NCBI GenBank assembly: GCA_002280485.1
Contig: NCED01000001.1
Location: 37,219-101,218, forward strand
Source: Caulobacterales bacterium 32-69-10
Lineage (GTDB): Bacteria > Pseudomonadota > Alphaproteobacteria > Caulobacterales > Caulobacteraceae
Direction of reading: 5' to 3'
Length of the DNA stretch: 64,000 nucleotides
Shown here: piece by piece, positions 54,421-64,000 of the stretch
How positions within the stretch are numbered: position 1 is the stretch's first letter
Layout: each line of letters begins with the position of its first letter
Notes under the pieces: generated by a model
Databases searched by the model: none
What the model was told of the DNA's origin: nothing
Seen by the model: only the letters and a program-made list of their open reading frames with translations
Translations under genes and position numbers: made by a program

Positions 54421-55446
54421 CTACTTCGCCGCGTCGTGGGTCTGGGGCTGGTCGCGGACGGTGGCCGCGTTGCGCCCGCCGGGCTTGTTGATGTCCTGCA
54501 CCTTGAGGATGGCGGGGCCGAGGATGACCACGAACAGCACCGGCAGGAAGAAGACGATCATCGGCACGGTGAGCTTGGCCGGCAGGGAAGACGCCTTCTT
54601 CTCGGCGGAGGCCAGGCGCATGTCCCGGTTCTCCTTGGCCATGACCCGCAGGGCCTGGCCGAGGGGGGTGCCGTAGCGCTCGGCCTGGATCATGGCGGTG
54701 ACCACCGCCTTGATGCCCGGGTGGTTGGCGCGCTTGGCCAGGCCCTCATAGGCCATGCGGCGCTCGGGCAGGTAGGACAGCTCGGCGGTGAGCAGCGACA
54801 GCTCCTCGGCCAGCTCGATCGAGGTCGAGCCGATCTCGGCGGCGACCTTCTGGATCGCGGCCTCGATCGACATGCCGGATTCGACGCAGATCAGCAGCAG
54901 GTCGAGGGCGTCGGGGAAGGCCAGGACGATGGATTCGCGCCGCTTGGTGGCGCGGTTCTTCACATAGAGGTTCGGCCCGTAGAAGCCGATCACGAAGGCG
55001 CCCATCACCGCGCAGATCTTGGCCATCGGCTGCAGGCCGAAGCCGTTGATGCCGTAGAGATAGATCGCGGTGAGCGCGCCCAGGATGAAGGGGCCGGCGA
55101 AGCGGAAGAAGTAGAAGGTCGAGACGGGCCTGGGGCCCCGGAAGCCGGCCTGGGCCAGCTTGTCGATCACGGTCGGGTCTTCCAGCAGCTTGGACAGCTG
55201 CAGCCGTTCGACGATGTTCTTGTAGAAGCCCTCGTCGGTGCGGCGGATCGAGCTGGAGCGGGCGACGCCGATCTGGGCGCGGGAGCGGCGGCGCAGCTCT
55301 TCGCGGCGGTTGGCCACCGACTTGAGCCGGGCCTCCAGCTTGTCGCCCTTGAACATCGGCATGGCCAGGGTCATCACCGTGGCGAAGGCCAGGATGGCGA
55401 CGAAGACCGAGAGCAGGTTGCGGGGGTCGACGATGGCTTCGATCAC
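54421..55446 (-). CDS. tadC: Tad pilus inner-membrane assembly protein TadC/CpaH
   Basis: The 341-residue type II secretion F-domain protein has an N-terminal helix, a second near 110-150, the F domain with SGMSIEAAIQKVAAEIGSTS and QAERYGTPLGQALRVMAKE, and a final pair of helices (LTVPMIVFFLPVLFVVILGP). It works with TadB as the platform for Flp pilus assembly. It starts 10 bp after tadB and is the last gene of the pilus locus. Confidence 0.9.
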   Translation of the reverse strand: MIEAIVDPRNLLSVFVAILAFATVMTLAMPMFKGDKLEARLKSVANRREELRRRSRAQIGVARSSSIRRTDEGFYKNIVERLQLSKLLEDPTVIDKLAQAGFRGPRPVSTFYFFRFAGPFILGALTAIYLYGINGFGLQPMAKICAVMGAFVIGFYGPNLYVKNRATKRRESIVLAFPDALDLLLICVESGMSIEAAIQKVAAEIGSTSIELAEELSLLTAELSYLPERRMAYEGLAKRANHPGIKAVVTAMIQAERYGTPLGQALRVMAKENRDMRLASAEKKASSLPAKLTVPMIVFFLPVLFVVILGPAILKVQDINKPGGRNAATVRDQPQTHDAAK

Positions 55447-55456
55447 GCCCTGCCCC

Positions 55457-56439
55457 TCAGATTTTGAAGTTGATCATGCGGCGCATCATGAAGATGCCCG
55501 CGGCCATCCACAGGGCGCCGCCCAGCAGCATCAGGTGGCCGCGCGGGTCGTTGTACAGCGGGGCCATGTAGGCGGGCGAGGTGATGGACACCAGGGCCAT
55601 GATCCCCGGGGGCAGCGAGCCGATGATGACCGCGGAGGCGACGGCCTCGCCGGACATGGCCTTGACCTTCTCGCGCATCAGCTTGCGGGCGCGCAGCACG
55701 GAGGACAGGCCCGACAGGGCCTCGGCCAGGTTGCCGCCGGTCTTCTGCTGGATGGCCATGACGATGGAGAAGAAGCGGACCTCGGGGGTCGGCATGGAGT
55801 CGTACATACGGTCGAGGCCCTGATCGAGCGACATGCCCAGGCCCAGGCCCTCCACCAGCCGCTGGAACTCGCCGTCGACGGGGGCGGGGCTCTCGCGGGC
55901 GATCACCTTGAGGCAGTCGTGGACCGGCAGGCCGGACTTGATGCCGCGCACGATGATGTCGATGGCGTTGGGGAAGTCCTCGGTGAAGCCCTTGTGGCGG
56001 CGCTTGATCATCACCCCCAGCACCCAGCGCGGCAGGCCGAGGCCGGCGCCGAAGCCGAGGCCGAGGCAGGCCAGCGGATTGAGGCCGAACAGCAGGGAGA
56101 GGGCCGCGACCGACACGGCCAGCCCGGCGCAGAAGATCCAGAACTGTTTGGGGGTGAACGACAGGCCGGCCTGCCTGAGGCGGGAATCCACCGTCAGCCG
56201 GGTCTTGCGCTGCTGCTTCTCGTTGGCCTTGAGGCTGTCGATGATCTGCTTGCGCCGCTGGCTGGCGGCCTCGGCCGGAGCGAGGCGCGCGCCGCGCTTC
56301 TCCTTGGGCCCCGTGCCGGCGACGGCGGCGATGCGCCTGGCGGTCTTGGCCTGGCCGCCCTCGCCCCCCACGAAGGCGAAGCCGATGCCGGCCACGGTGA
56401 CGAAGCCCAGCACAGCCACCAGGATGAGCATCAGGGTGT

Positions 56440-56443
<4 letters not shown>
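55457..56443 (-). CDS. tadB: Tad pilus inner-membrane assembly protein TadB/CpaG
   Basis: The 328-residue paired F-domain protein starts MNTLMLILVAVLGFVTVAGI (helix 1) and has a charged cytoplasmic stretch (about 28-90), FPNAIDIIVRGIKSGLPVHD, SIVMAIQQKTGGNLAEALS and a C-terminal helix ending MRRMINFKI. The start at 56,443 overlaps the cpaF stop by four bases; a much longer open frame upstream is a shadow of cpaF. Confidence 0.9.
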
Positions 56444-58005
<1,562 letters not shown>

Positions 58006-58015
58006 GGAACGCCCC

Positions 58016-59455
58016 CTAACTACGCTTCAGCAGGCGGTCGATCAGGGACTTCGGCTTGATCACCGGAGCTTCCCGGCGGGCCAGGCCCTGCACGAACTGG
58101 CACAGCCCTTCGGCGGCCTTGGCCTTGGGATTGACCTCCTGGATCATCTGACCGTTGTTGGCCGCCTGGCCGAACAGCTTGGCGTCGAAGGGCAGGCAAA
58201 GGGCGGGCTCGACGCCCAGCGCCTTGGCGAAGTCCTTCACCGGAATCTCGGGCCGGCCCGGCAGGCCGATCTGGTTGAGGATCAGCCGCGGCGGGGCGTC
58301 GTTGGGACGGGTCCGGGCCAGCAGGTCGATCATGTTCTTGGCGTTGCGCAGGGAGGCCAGGTCCGGCGAGGCCACGATCACCACCTCGTCGGCGGCGAGC
58401 AGGGTCTTGCGCATCCAGCCCGACCAGACGTGGGGCAGGTCGTAGACCACGAAGGGCGCCGTGGCGCGGATCTTGGACGCCACGTCCTCATAGGCCTCGG
58501 CCGAGTACTCGTAGTCGTCGTCCAGCGAGGCCGGGGCCGAGAACAGGCTCAGCCGGTCGGTGCAGCGGGCGATCATCCGGTCGAGCAGGACCGGGTCCAG
58601 GCGGTCCGGCTTGGACAGGGCGTCGGCCATGCCCTGGATCGGGTCCTGGTTGAAGTCGAGGCCCGCGGTTCCGAAGGCCAGGTCGAAGTCGACTATGGTG
58701 GTGTTGGCCTGCAGCACCTCGGCCAGGGTGTAGGCCACGTTGTGCGCGATGGTCGACGAGCCGACGCCGCCCTTGGCGCCGACGAAGGCCAGGGTGCGGC
58801 CGATGAACGGCGTGGCCGGGTCGGCGTAAAGGCCGGTGATGGTGCGGATCAGCTGCAGCGGCTGCAGCGGGGGCACCAGGTATTCGGAGACCCCGCGGCG
58901 CATCAGCTCGCGATAGAGGCCGATATCGTTGTGGCCGCCGATGACCAGGACCTTGGTGCCCGGGTCGCAGACCTCGGCCAGCCGGTCGAGGCCGGCGAGC
59001 AGCTCGGCCGCCGGGCTGTTGCTCTCGACCATGATCAGCGAGGGCGTCGGCTCGTTCTGGTAGCGCGCGAGCGCCTCGTCGAGGCCGCCCTCGTGCACCA
59101 GGGTGGTGGCGCGGCTCAGGCGACGGTCGCCGGCGGCCTTCTCGACCGCGTCGGCGGTTTCGGCCTGCTGGCAGAAGGCGTGGATGGCGATGCGCGGGAC
59201 CGAGGTCTCGCCAAAGGCGGCCTCGGCGCTGGCCTGGAGAGCCGCCACCGGGTTGGCCGCCGGCGCCGCGGGCGCGGCGCCCGAGGGGGGGGCGAAGCCT
59301 TCGTCGACGGGAAAGGCCACGGCCTCGAACGCACCCTTCCCCGCGCCGGGCTGGGGCGGCAGGGCGAAGTCGTCGTCCGCGTCGAATCCCGCGCCGAAGT
59401 CGTCGTCGACGAACCGCTCGCCTGCAGAGATGTCCTCGAACCGCCGCGTCGTCAT
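58016..59455 (-). CDS. cpaE: Tad pilus localisation protein CpaE (ParA/MinD-like ATPase)
   Basis: The 479-residue protein has an N-terminal receiver-like domain (about 65-185, with LIMVESNSPAAELL) and a ParA-type ATPase domain with a deviant Walker A, FVGAKGGVGSSTIAHNVAY. DFDLAFGTAGLDFNQD and the Walker B-like FVVYDLPHVWSG follow. In Caulobacter CpaE places the pilus secretin at the pole. Its start overlaps cpaD by four bases. Confidence 0.9.
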   Translation of the reverse strand: MTTRRFEDISAGERFVDDDFGAGFDADDDFALPPQPGAGKGAFEAVAFPVDEGFAPPSGAAPAAPAANPVAALQASAEAAFGETSVPRIAIHAFCQQAETADAVEKAAGDRRLSRATTLVHEGGLDEALARYQNEPTPSLIMVESNSPAAELLAGLDRLAEVCDPGTKVLVIGGHNDIGLYRELMRRGVSEYLVPPLQPLQLIRTITGLYADPATPFIGRTLAFVGAKGGVGSSTIAHNVAYTLAEVLQANTTIVDFDLAFGTAGLDFNQDPIQGMADALSKPDRLDPVLLDRMIARCTDRLSLFSAPASLDDDYEYSAEAYEDVASKIRATAPFVVYDLPHVWSGWMRKTLLAADEVVIVASPDLASLRNAKNMIDLLARTRPNDAPPRLILNQIGLPGRPEIPVKDFAKALGVEPALCLPFDAKLFGQAANNGQMIQEVNPKAKAAEGLCQFVQGLARREAPVIKPKSLIDRLLKRS

Positions 59456-60153
59456 CTGCTACCCACTGCGCCGGAGATGGTGCCGACCGCCTGGTCGTCG
59501 CGGGCGGTCGAGGTGATCTCCCCGCGCCGGTACTTTTCGAGCACCTGCAGGCGACGGCCCGCGTCCGACGACGCCGAGGCCGTCGGCGAGATCAGGTCGC
59601 GGGGGTCGGCGATCTGAGCCGCCAGGTTGGCGGTGACCGCACAGCCGAAGTGCTCGCTGACCTGGTTGGCCCCGGTCGAGGTGAGTTGATTCCAATGCTG
59701 CCGGCAGTCGGGGCCTCGGGCCTCCAGGCTGGAGAAGCTGGCCAGCACCCGCTCGGCGCCGGCCGGGGCGGTGTAGTCGCCGATGCGGACCTGCTGCGAG
59801 GGAACGCCCAGGGCCTGCAGGGCGCCCATCACGTCGGAGGCGGTCTTGGCGATGGCGGCCTGGTCGCCGCCGGCCGGAACCTGCACGGCGATGTCGCCGG
59901 CGCCCGTCGCCTCGCGCCAGCGCGACACGAAGCCGATCAGGGCCACCCGCTGCGCCGGCGACAGCCCCTCGGCATGGGGCGTCATGGCCAGGCGGTCGGG
60001 GGTCTCCTCGACATTGATCGTGTACTGCTGGGTCGGCGTGGCCGGCAGGGCCTCGTCGTAGCCGGTGGCCAGCGAACCGCATCCGCCGAGGGCGGCGGCC
60101 AGGATCAGAGGAGCGAACCCGCGCAGGCGCGCGGCGGCGTCAGTCGACCACAT
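59452..60153 (-). CDS. cpaD: Tad pilus lipoprotein CpaD
   Basis: The 233-residue lipoprotein has a lipobox LGGCGSL near residue 27. The CpaD domain shows GLSPAQRVALIGFVSRWREA, GVPSQQVRIGDYTAP and CAVTANLAAQIADPRDLISP, the last being the conserved family region. It supports assembly or stability of the CpaC secretin. It overlaps the end of cpaC by 14 bases. Confidence 0.88.
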   Translation of the reverse strand: MWSTDAAARLRGFAPLILAAALGGCGSLATGYDEALPATPTQQYTINVEETPDRLAMTPHAEGLSPAQRVALIGFVSRWREATGAGDIAVQVPAGGDQAAIAKTASDVMGALQALGVPSQQVRIGDYTAPAGAERVLASFSSLEARGPDCRQHWNQLTSTGANQVSEHFGCAVTANLAAQIADPRDLISPTASASSDAGRRLQVLEKYRRGEITSTARDDQAVGTISGAVGSR

Positions 60154-61801
60154 AGCCGTAAGGTCCCTGGAAGGTGGCGCCGGATTTGTCCGGCGAACGG
60201 CCGCTGGCCCTGTTCAGGCGGCCCAGCAGCACGGTCTGCATGTCCGAGGCGATCTGGAGCCCGTCGGCCGGCGTCTGCAGCTTGTCGGGGCTGGTCGATT
60301 TCACGAGGTAGGGGGTGACGATCACCACCAGCTCGCTCTCGTTGTTGAGGAAGTCGCGGCTGCGGAACAGGGCGCCCAGGACGGGCAGCTGCATCAGGCC
60401 GGGGACCGAATCGATGGTCGACTTGGTGGTCGACTGCAGCAGGCCGGCGATCATCATCGCGCCGCCGGAGGGCAGCTCGACCATGGTCTCGGCGCGGCGG
60501 ACGTTGAGGCCCGGGACCGTGGTGCCGGAGGTGCCGGCGCCGTTGCCGATGGTCAGGGCGCCGATGTTGGTGATCTCCGAATATTCGGTGGAGATCTTGA
60601 TCGAGATGCGGCCCTCGCTCAGCACCACGGGGGTGAAGCCCAGCCCGACCCCGTAGGGCTTGAACTCGACGGTCACCTGGCCGTTGGTGTCGCGCCCGGT
60701 CGGCACCGGAAACTCGCCGCCGGCCAGGAACTTGGCGGCCTCGCCGGAGACGGCGGTGAGGTTGGGCTCGGCCAGGGTGCGCACCAGCCCGACCCGCTCG
60801 AAGGCCTGCAGCATGGCCTCGGCCTGGTTCAGGCCGGCCTTGCCGGCCACGTCGGTGGCGGTGGCGGTGTTGTAGTTGATGGCGTCGCCGATGTTGCGGG
60901 TCACCGCCAGGCAGTCGCCGGTTAGGCCCGGGGCGCAGGGAACCTGCAGCGTCGGCACCTTGGTGGTGTCGAGGTCGTAGCCCGTGCTGACGCCGCCGAG
61001 CAGCGAGCCGTTGACGCCGAAGCCCTGCGACAGGCCGAACTTCAGCTGGGGCTCGCCGATGGCGTTGTAGATGGCGTTGAGGTTGAACCCGAGCTGCTTG
61101 ATGACCGTCCGGTCGACCTCGACGATGCGGACCTTCAGCATCACCTGGTCGGGGCTGGCGATCGACAGCATGTTGACCACCTTCTCGGGGGCCGAGACCA
61201 TGCTGCGGGCCAGCTGCACCGCCTTGTCGGCGTCGGACAGGCTGGCGACGCCGCCCGACAGGATCAGGCTGTCGTTGAGGGCCTCGATCCGGACCGAGGC
61301 GCCCGGCAGGATGCGGTTCATGGTCGAGGACAGGGACGAAATGTCCTGGTCGACCCGGATGTTCAGGTTCAGCAGCTGGCGGCCGGCGGCGTCGAAGAAC
61401 ACCGCGTCGGTCTGGCCCGCGCCGACGCCCAGCACATAGATGCGCCGCGGCGTGGACAGCACCACGTCGGCGACCTTGGGGTCCGAGACCAGCACGTCGC
61501 GGGCGTCGGCCGGCAGCTCGATCACCGCCGACTTGCCGCGGGGCAGGGACATCATGCGGGTCTGCGAGCCGCCCGAGCCGAGGTCGACCCGGACCGTCTG
61601 GGCGCCGTTCTGCTGGATGACGGGCGCCTGGGGCGCGCCGGCCAGCGGACGCGAGGCCGGGCCGCTATAGGGAGAGGCGGAGTAGGGCGAGGGCTGGACG
61701 GCCGAGCGCGGGAAGGCTTGGCCGAAGGCGGCGCCCTGCACCGTCCACGACAGGGCGGCGGCGAGGCCAAAGGCTTTTGCGAGGGCGGGGCGCAGGCTCA
61801 T
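60140..61801 (-). CDS. cpaC: Tad pilus outer-membrane secretin CpaC/RcpA
   Basis: The 553-residue product has a signal peptide (about 1-28), a pilus-specific N-terminal domain with GKSAVIELPADARDVLVSDP, a BON-like region (SLILSGGVASLSDADKAVQL), and the secretin core VRIVEVDRTVIKQLGFNL, LAEPNLTAVSGEAAKFLAGG and MIAGLLQSTTKSTIDSVPGL. It forms the outer-membrane pore for the pilus. The start overlaps the cpaB stop by four bases. Confidence 0.92.
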   Translation of the reverse strand: MSLRPALAKAFGLAAALSWTVQGAAFGQAFPRSAVQPSPYSASPYSGPASRPLAGAPQAPVIQQNGAQTVRVDLGSGGSQTRMMSLPRGKSAVIELPADARDVLVSDPKVADVVLSTPRRIYVLGVGAGQTDAVFFDAAGRQLLNLNIRVDQDISSLSSTMNRILPGASVRIEALNDSLILSGGVASLSDADKAVQLARSMVSAPEKVVNMLSIASPDQVMLKVRIVEVDRTVIKQLGFNLNAIYNAIGEPQLKFGLSQGFGVNGSLLGGVSTGYDLDTTKVPTLQVPCAPGLTGDCLAVTRNIGDAINYNTATATDVAGKAGLNQAEAMLQAFERVGLVRTLAEPNLTAVSGEAAKFLAGGEFPVPTGRDTNGQVTVEFKPYGVGLGFTPVVLSEGRISIKISTEYSEITNIGALTIGNGAGTSGTTVPGLNVRRAETMVELPSGGAMMIAGLLQSTTKSTIDSVPGLMQLPVLGALFRSRDFLNNESELVVIVTPYLVKSTSPDKLQTPADGLQIASDMQTVLLGRLNRASGRSPDKSGATFQGPYGYVVD

Positions 61802-62694
61802 CGGGTGACCGTCACTTCGGTCGTCGAGCCGGTGGCCGAGCCGTTCTTGAACACCTTCACCACCGCGGCGCGAAAGTCGGTCTCGTCGTTCTGGGCCACG
61901 GTGACCGCCGGCCCGGCGGCGTCGGCGTAGGAGCGCAGCACCAGGGACAGGTCCCCTTGCGCCTTGGACAGGGCCAGGATCTCGGCCTGCTTGGAGTTTA
62001 TCTCCAGGGTGGCGGTGGCCCCGACCACGGACGAGCCCTCCTTGGGCGCCCCGGTGGTCTGGTCGATGGCCAGGACGCGGACATTCTTCAGCACCGTATC
62101 GGACGCGAACCTCTTGCCGCCGGCGCCCTCGAGCTCGTGGGTCATCACCACGTCGACATGATCGCCGGGCAGGATGAAGCCGCCGGCCGCGCTCTCGGCC
62201 GACAGGGGGACGGCCATGGCCCGCATCCCCGTCTCCAGGGTGATGGCCATGATGCCGGCGCTGCCCGCGCGCACCAGCTTGCGGTCGGTCATCGGCTCGT
62301 TGGCCAGGATCGGCTCGCGCACCACCGCCCCGACCAGGGCCACGAGCAGCGGGTCCTGGGTTCCGGCCGCGGCCTTGGCGATGTCGACGGCGGTCGCGGC
62401 GACCTTGGCGGTCTCGCTGGCCGGCTTCGGCGGGGCGGCCGCGACGATGAAGGCGGCGTTCAGCGAGTCCTGCGGCCAGGCCTGCCAGGTCATGTCTTCG
62501 GGGGTGAGTCGGGTCCCGGCCGGCAGGTCGCGCTTGGCCACCAGCACCTGGGCCGTCGGCTTCTCCACCACGGCCGGAGCGGCGGCGACGACAACCTGAG
62601 GCGGCTGCGCCTTGGACATGCCCCGCACAATCACGACGGCGCCGACGGCGGCGGCCAAGGCGACGACCAGGATCAGGATTCTAACGGGGCCCAT
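61798..62694 (-). CDS. cpaB: Tad pilus assembly protein CpaB/RcpC
   Basis: The 298-residue product has an N-terminal membrane anchor (about 5-25) and an SAF/beta-clip domain: VLVAKRDLPAGTRLTPEDMT, then LPGDHVDVVMTHELEG and a C-terminal RcpC-like domain with TLEINSKQAEILALSKAQGD. It is a periplasmic partner of the secretin. The 112-bp gap upstream separates it from cpaA. Confidence 0.9.
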   Translation of the reverse strand: MGPVRILILVVALAAAVGAVVIVRGMSKAQPPQVVVAAAPAVVEKPTAQVLVAKRDLPAGTRLTPEDMTWQAWPQDSLNAAFIVAAAPPKPASETAKVAATAVDIAKAAAGTQDPLLVALVGAVVREPILANEPMTDRKLVRAGSAGIMAITLETGMRAMAVPLSAESAAGGFILPGDHVDVVMTHELEGAGGKRFASDTVLKNVRVLAIDQTTGAPKEGSSVVGATATLEINSKQAEILALSKAQGDLSLVLRSYADAAGPAVTVAQNDETDFRAAVVKVFKNGSATGSTTEVTVTR

Positions 62695-62806
62695 GAGGCT
62701 CTCCCACGCTGCAAGTGACGCAGCAACGGACTATGGAGCCCACCCTTGAGGCGTCCTGGTTAACACCGGCCTAAACAGAACCGAGCCCGGACCTTGCGCC
62801 GCAGCG

Positions 62807-63328
62807 TCACGCGCCGTGGAAGGCGAGGACCAGGCCGGATTGGGGAAAGGCCGCCAGGGCGCCGGCGGCGATGGCGATGCCGTAGGGAATGTCGCCCTCA
62901 GGGGCGAGCAGGCGTTCCATCCAGCCGGGCGGACGGAAGGGCACGCCGATATCGGACGCCCAGCGCCGGGCGCCGAGCAAGGCCAGGGCCAGGGCCCCGC
63001 CGGCGATGGCGGTCCACACCAGGAAGGGCGCGGCGCCGGCCATGCCCAGCCACAGGGCGCTGGCGGCGAACAGCTTGGCGTCGCCGCCGCCGATCCAGTG
63101 CAGGGCGAACATCGCCATCCCCGCGACCAGGGCTCCCAGGCACAGGGCCACCGAAAGGCCGATCGCGGGCGCCGGCAGGCCGACGGCGAGGGCGGTTGGG
63201 AAGAAGGCCAGGACCAGGGCGGCCGAGATCCAGTTGGGGATGGTCATGGTGGTCGCGTCGCTCAGCGCGGCGACGATGGCCAGCGCCGGGAACACGATCA
63301 GGAGAAGGGTCTGCAGGCCCTGTGGCAT
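62807..63328 (-). CDS. cpaA: prepilin peptidase CpaA (A24 family)
   Basis: The 173-residue inner-membrane aspartyl protease processes the Flp prepilin. The catalytic pair is in ALSDATTMTIPNWIS (first Asp) and HWIGGGDAKLFAA (GxGD motif). It has about six hydrophobic helices and no methyltransferase domain, as usual for the short CpaA/TadV type. The start at ATG 63,328 fits the family; the frame is open 11 codons further. Confidence 0.9.
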   Translation of the reverse strand: MPQGLQTLLLIVFPALAIVAALSDATTMTIPNWISAALVLAFFPTALAVGLPAPAIGLSVALCLGALVAGMAMFALHWIGGGDAKLFAASALWLGMAGAAPFLVWTAIAGGALALALLGARRWASDIGVPFRPPGWMERLLAPEGDIPYGIAIAAGALAAFPQSGLVLAFHGA

Positions 63329-63368
63329 CCGCCCTGGATACCCCCGGAACCTTGCCGACAAATGAAAG

Positions 63369-63396
63369 AGGCCGCGGCGCTGGTGCGCCGCGGCCT
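63369..63396 (-). terminator. hairpin downstream of pilA (terminator or attenuator)
   Basis: AGGCCGCGGCGC and GCGCCGCGGCCT form a perfect 12-bp stem with a four-base loop between the pilA stop (63,424) and the cpaA start. On the minus strand it is followed by CTTTCATTT, a modest T-run. It likely makes pilA mRNA far more abundant than the cpa mRNA. Confidence 0.75.
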
Positions 63397-63423
63397 TCTT
63401 AGGCGTCCCGCGTCACCGCGGAG

Positions 63424-63588
63424 CTATTTGATTTCGTTGGCGATATTGGTGAACTGACCCTTGAGGTTGGTGCCCAGGGTGGTGACGGCGGTGATGACCA
63501 CGACGGCGATCAGCGCGGCGATCAGGCCATACTCGATGGCGGTGGCGCCGGACTCGTCCTTGACGAAACGCGTAACGAACTTCGACAT
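63424..63588 (-). CDS. pilA: Flp/Tad-type major pilin PilA
   Basis: The 54-residue prepilin reads MSKFVTRFVKDESGATAIEY and continues with the hydrophobic assembly helix to TNIANEIK. Cleavage by CpaA is expected after the Gly in ESGATAIEYGLIA, leaving the Glu and Tyr of the Flp signature at positions 5 and 6. GAGGAG lies seven bases before ATG 63,588; the longer open frame to 63,849 is upstream untranslated DNA. It is the first gene of the pilus locus. Confidence 0.95.
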   Translation of the reverse strand: MSKFVTRFVKDESGATAIEYGLIAALIAVVVITAVTTLGTNLKGQFTNIANEIK

Positions 63589-63917
63589 CTTAGATCTCCT
63601 CATTAAGGGCGCGGCCTCCGAGCCGTCCCCGCTCGATTGACCCCGGAACACGCCGCCATGTGCCCAGTTCCATGTTAATGTCGAATGAATGATGGCGTGG
63701 TGACCAGCACTGACTATGGTTAGTGAGGACTTAACGGCCCCATACCTAGTATATAGTGGTGCATTTCTTTGCCGATTTAGTGCGTCCACTGCGCGGCTTG
63801 GGGGTCGTTTCGCCGCACCCTCGGCGCGCTTTGAGACTTTGTTGACCATTCGCGTGCAGTTTGGCCCTCAGCCGCCGCGCGCTCGCGCGGGAGCCGTCGC
63901 CTTCAAGGGGATTCCCC
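63589..63917. promoter_or_regulatory. divergent promoter region of pilA with CtrA-like site
   Basis: This 329-bp gap is AT-richer than its surroundings. On the minus strand TTAAGTCCTCACTAA (63,734-63,720) fits the CtrA pattern TTAA-N7-TTAA with one mismatch, about 130 bp before pilA. In Caulobacter, CtrA activates pilA late in the cell cycle. AAGGGG (63,905-63,910) is the ribosome site of the rightward gene. No other gene is seen here. Confidence 0.6.
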
Positions 63918-64000
63918 ATGCGCCCGCCCATGCGTCCTGCCGTTCGTTTCGCCTTCGCCGCCCTGACCGCCGCGGCTGTCGCCGCGCCTGGCCTCGCCGC
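63918..64000 (+). CDS. N-terminal signal peptide of an exported protein (partial)
   Basis: The frame starts at ATG 63,918, seven bases after AAGGGG, and encodes MRPPMRPAVRFAFAALTAAA and a further AVAAPGLAA, a clear Sec-type signal peptide, before running off the window. The mature protein is unseen. It is divergent from pilA. Confidence 0.75.
   Translation, partial: MRPPMRPAVRFAFAALTAAAVAAPGLA

Overview
The window looks like a chromosomal segment of a high-GC alphaproteobacterium of the order Caulobacterales (Caulobacter/Phenylobacterium type; the genus cannot be fixed from the sequence alone). The main reasons are a complete Caulobacter-order Flp/Tad pilus locus (pilA-cpaA-cpaB-cpaC-cpaD-cpaE-cpaF-tadB-tadC) with a CtrA-like site upstream of pilA, the rpmH-rnpA-yidC-engB-argB-dapD order, and the ffh-rpsP-rimM-trmD-rplS ribosome-maturation cluster.

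Region 1 (1-18,830) is accessory DNA dominated by heavy-metal handling and ends at the 3' side of a tRNA-Arg gene, the usual position of an integrated genomic island. It begins with decayed sequence, including a wrecked dipZ/ccdA-type gene. It continues with a small periplasmic protein, a formylglycine-enzyme-like lipid- or periplasm-exported protein, an MFS exporter with a His/Asp-rich tail and CopC. Two paralogous HupE/UreJ-plus-anchor-protein cassettes follow, flanking a pair of DUF6644-like membrane proteins. Then comes a czcCBA/nccCBA-type RND efflux operon, divergent from a CnrY-CnrX-CnrH-like anti-sigma/sensor/ECF-sigma set and a His-rich exported protein. The island closes with an acyltransferase and about 1 kb of degenerate sequence.

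Region 2 (18,831-33,000) is core genome: gamma-glutamyltransferase, nucleoside hydrolase, a GreA-like factor, a sensor kinase, a VTT membrane protein, rpmH, rnpA, yidC, engB, a 35-residue membrane micropeptide, argB, a HAD phosphatase, dapD and nadE. Region 3 (33,148-37,314) is a small, AT-richer accessory insert. It carries a secreted trypsin-like protease, small membrane proteins and a translationally coupled pair of a two-helix membrane protein and a ThsB-type TIR protein, which is the best candidate for an uncharacterised defence module here.

Region 4 (37,346-53,490) returns to core functions: a VOC protein, an ArsR-SRPBCC-ClpP operon, an ABC-F ATPase, nrdB, a class V aminotransferase, and a leuC gene carrying an internal frameshifting deletion. 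It also holds a glycosidase/dTDP-sugar-reductase fusion, a GIY-YIG nuclease gene boxed by 50-bp inverted repeats, and the rplS-trmD-HerA-like-rimM-rpsP-ffh run. Region 5 (53,870-63,588) is the pilus locus, followed by the start of an exported-protein gene running off the right edge.

Four families of palindromic, REPIN-like intergenic repeats, mostly arranged as inverted doublets, are scattered through the core part and are absent from what I can see of the metal island. All functional assignments are from reading translated sequence against remembered family features; no search was run.
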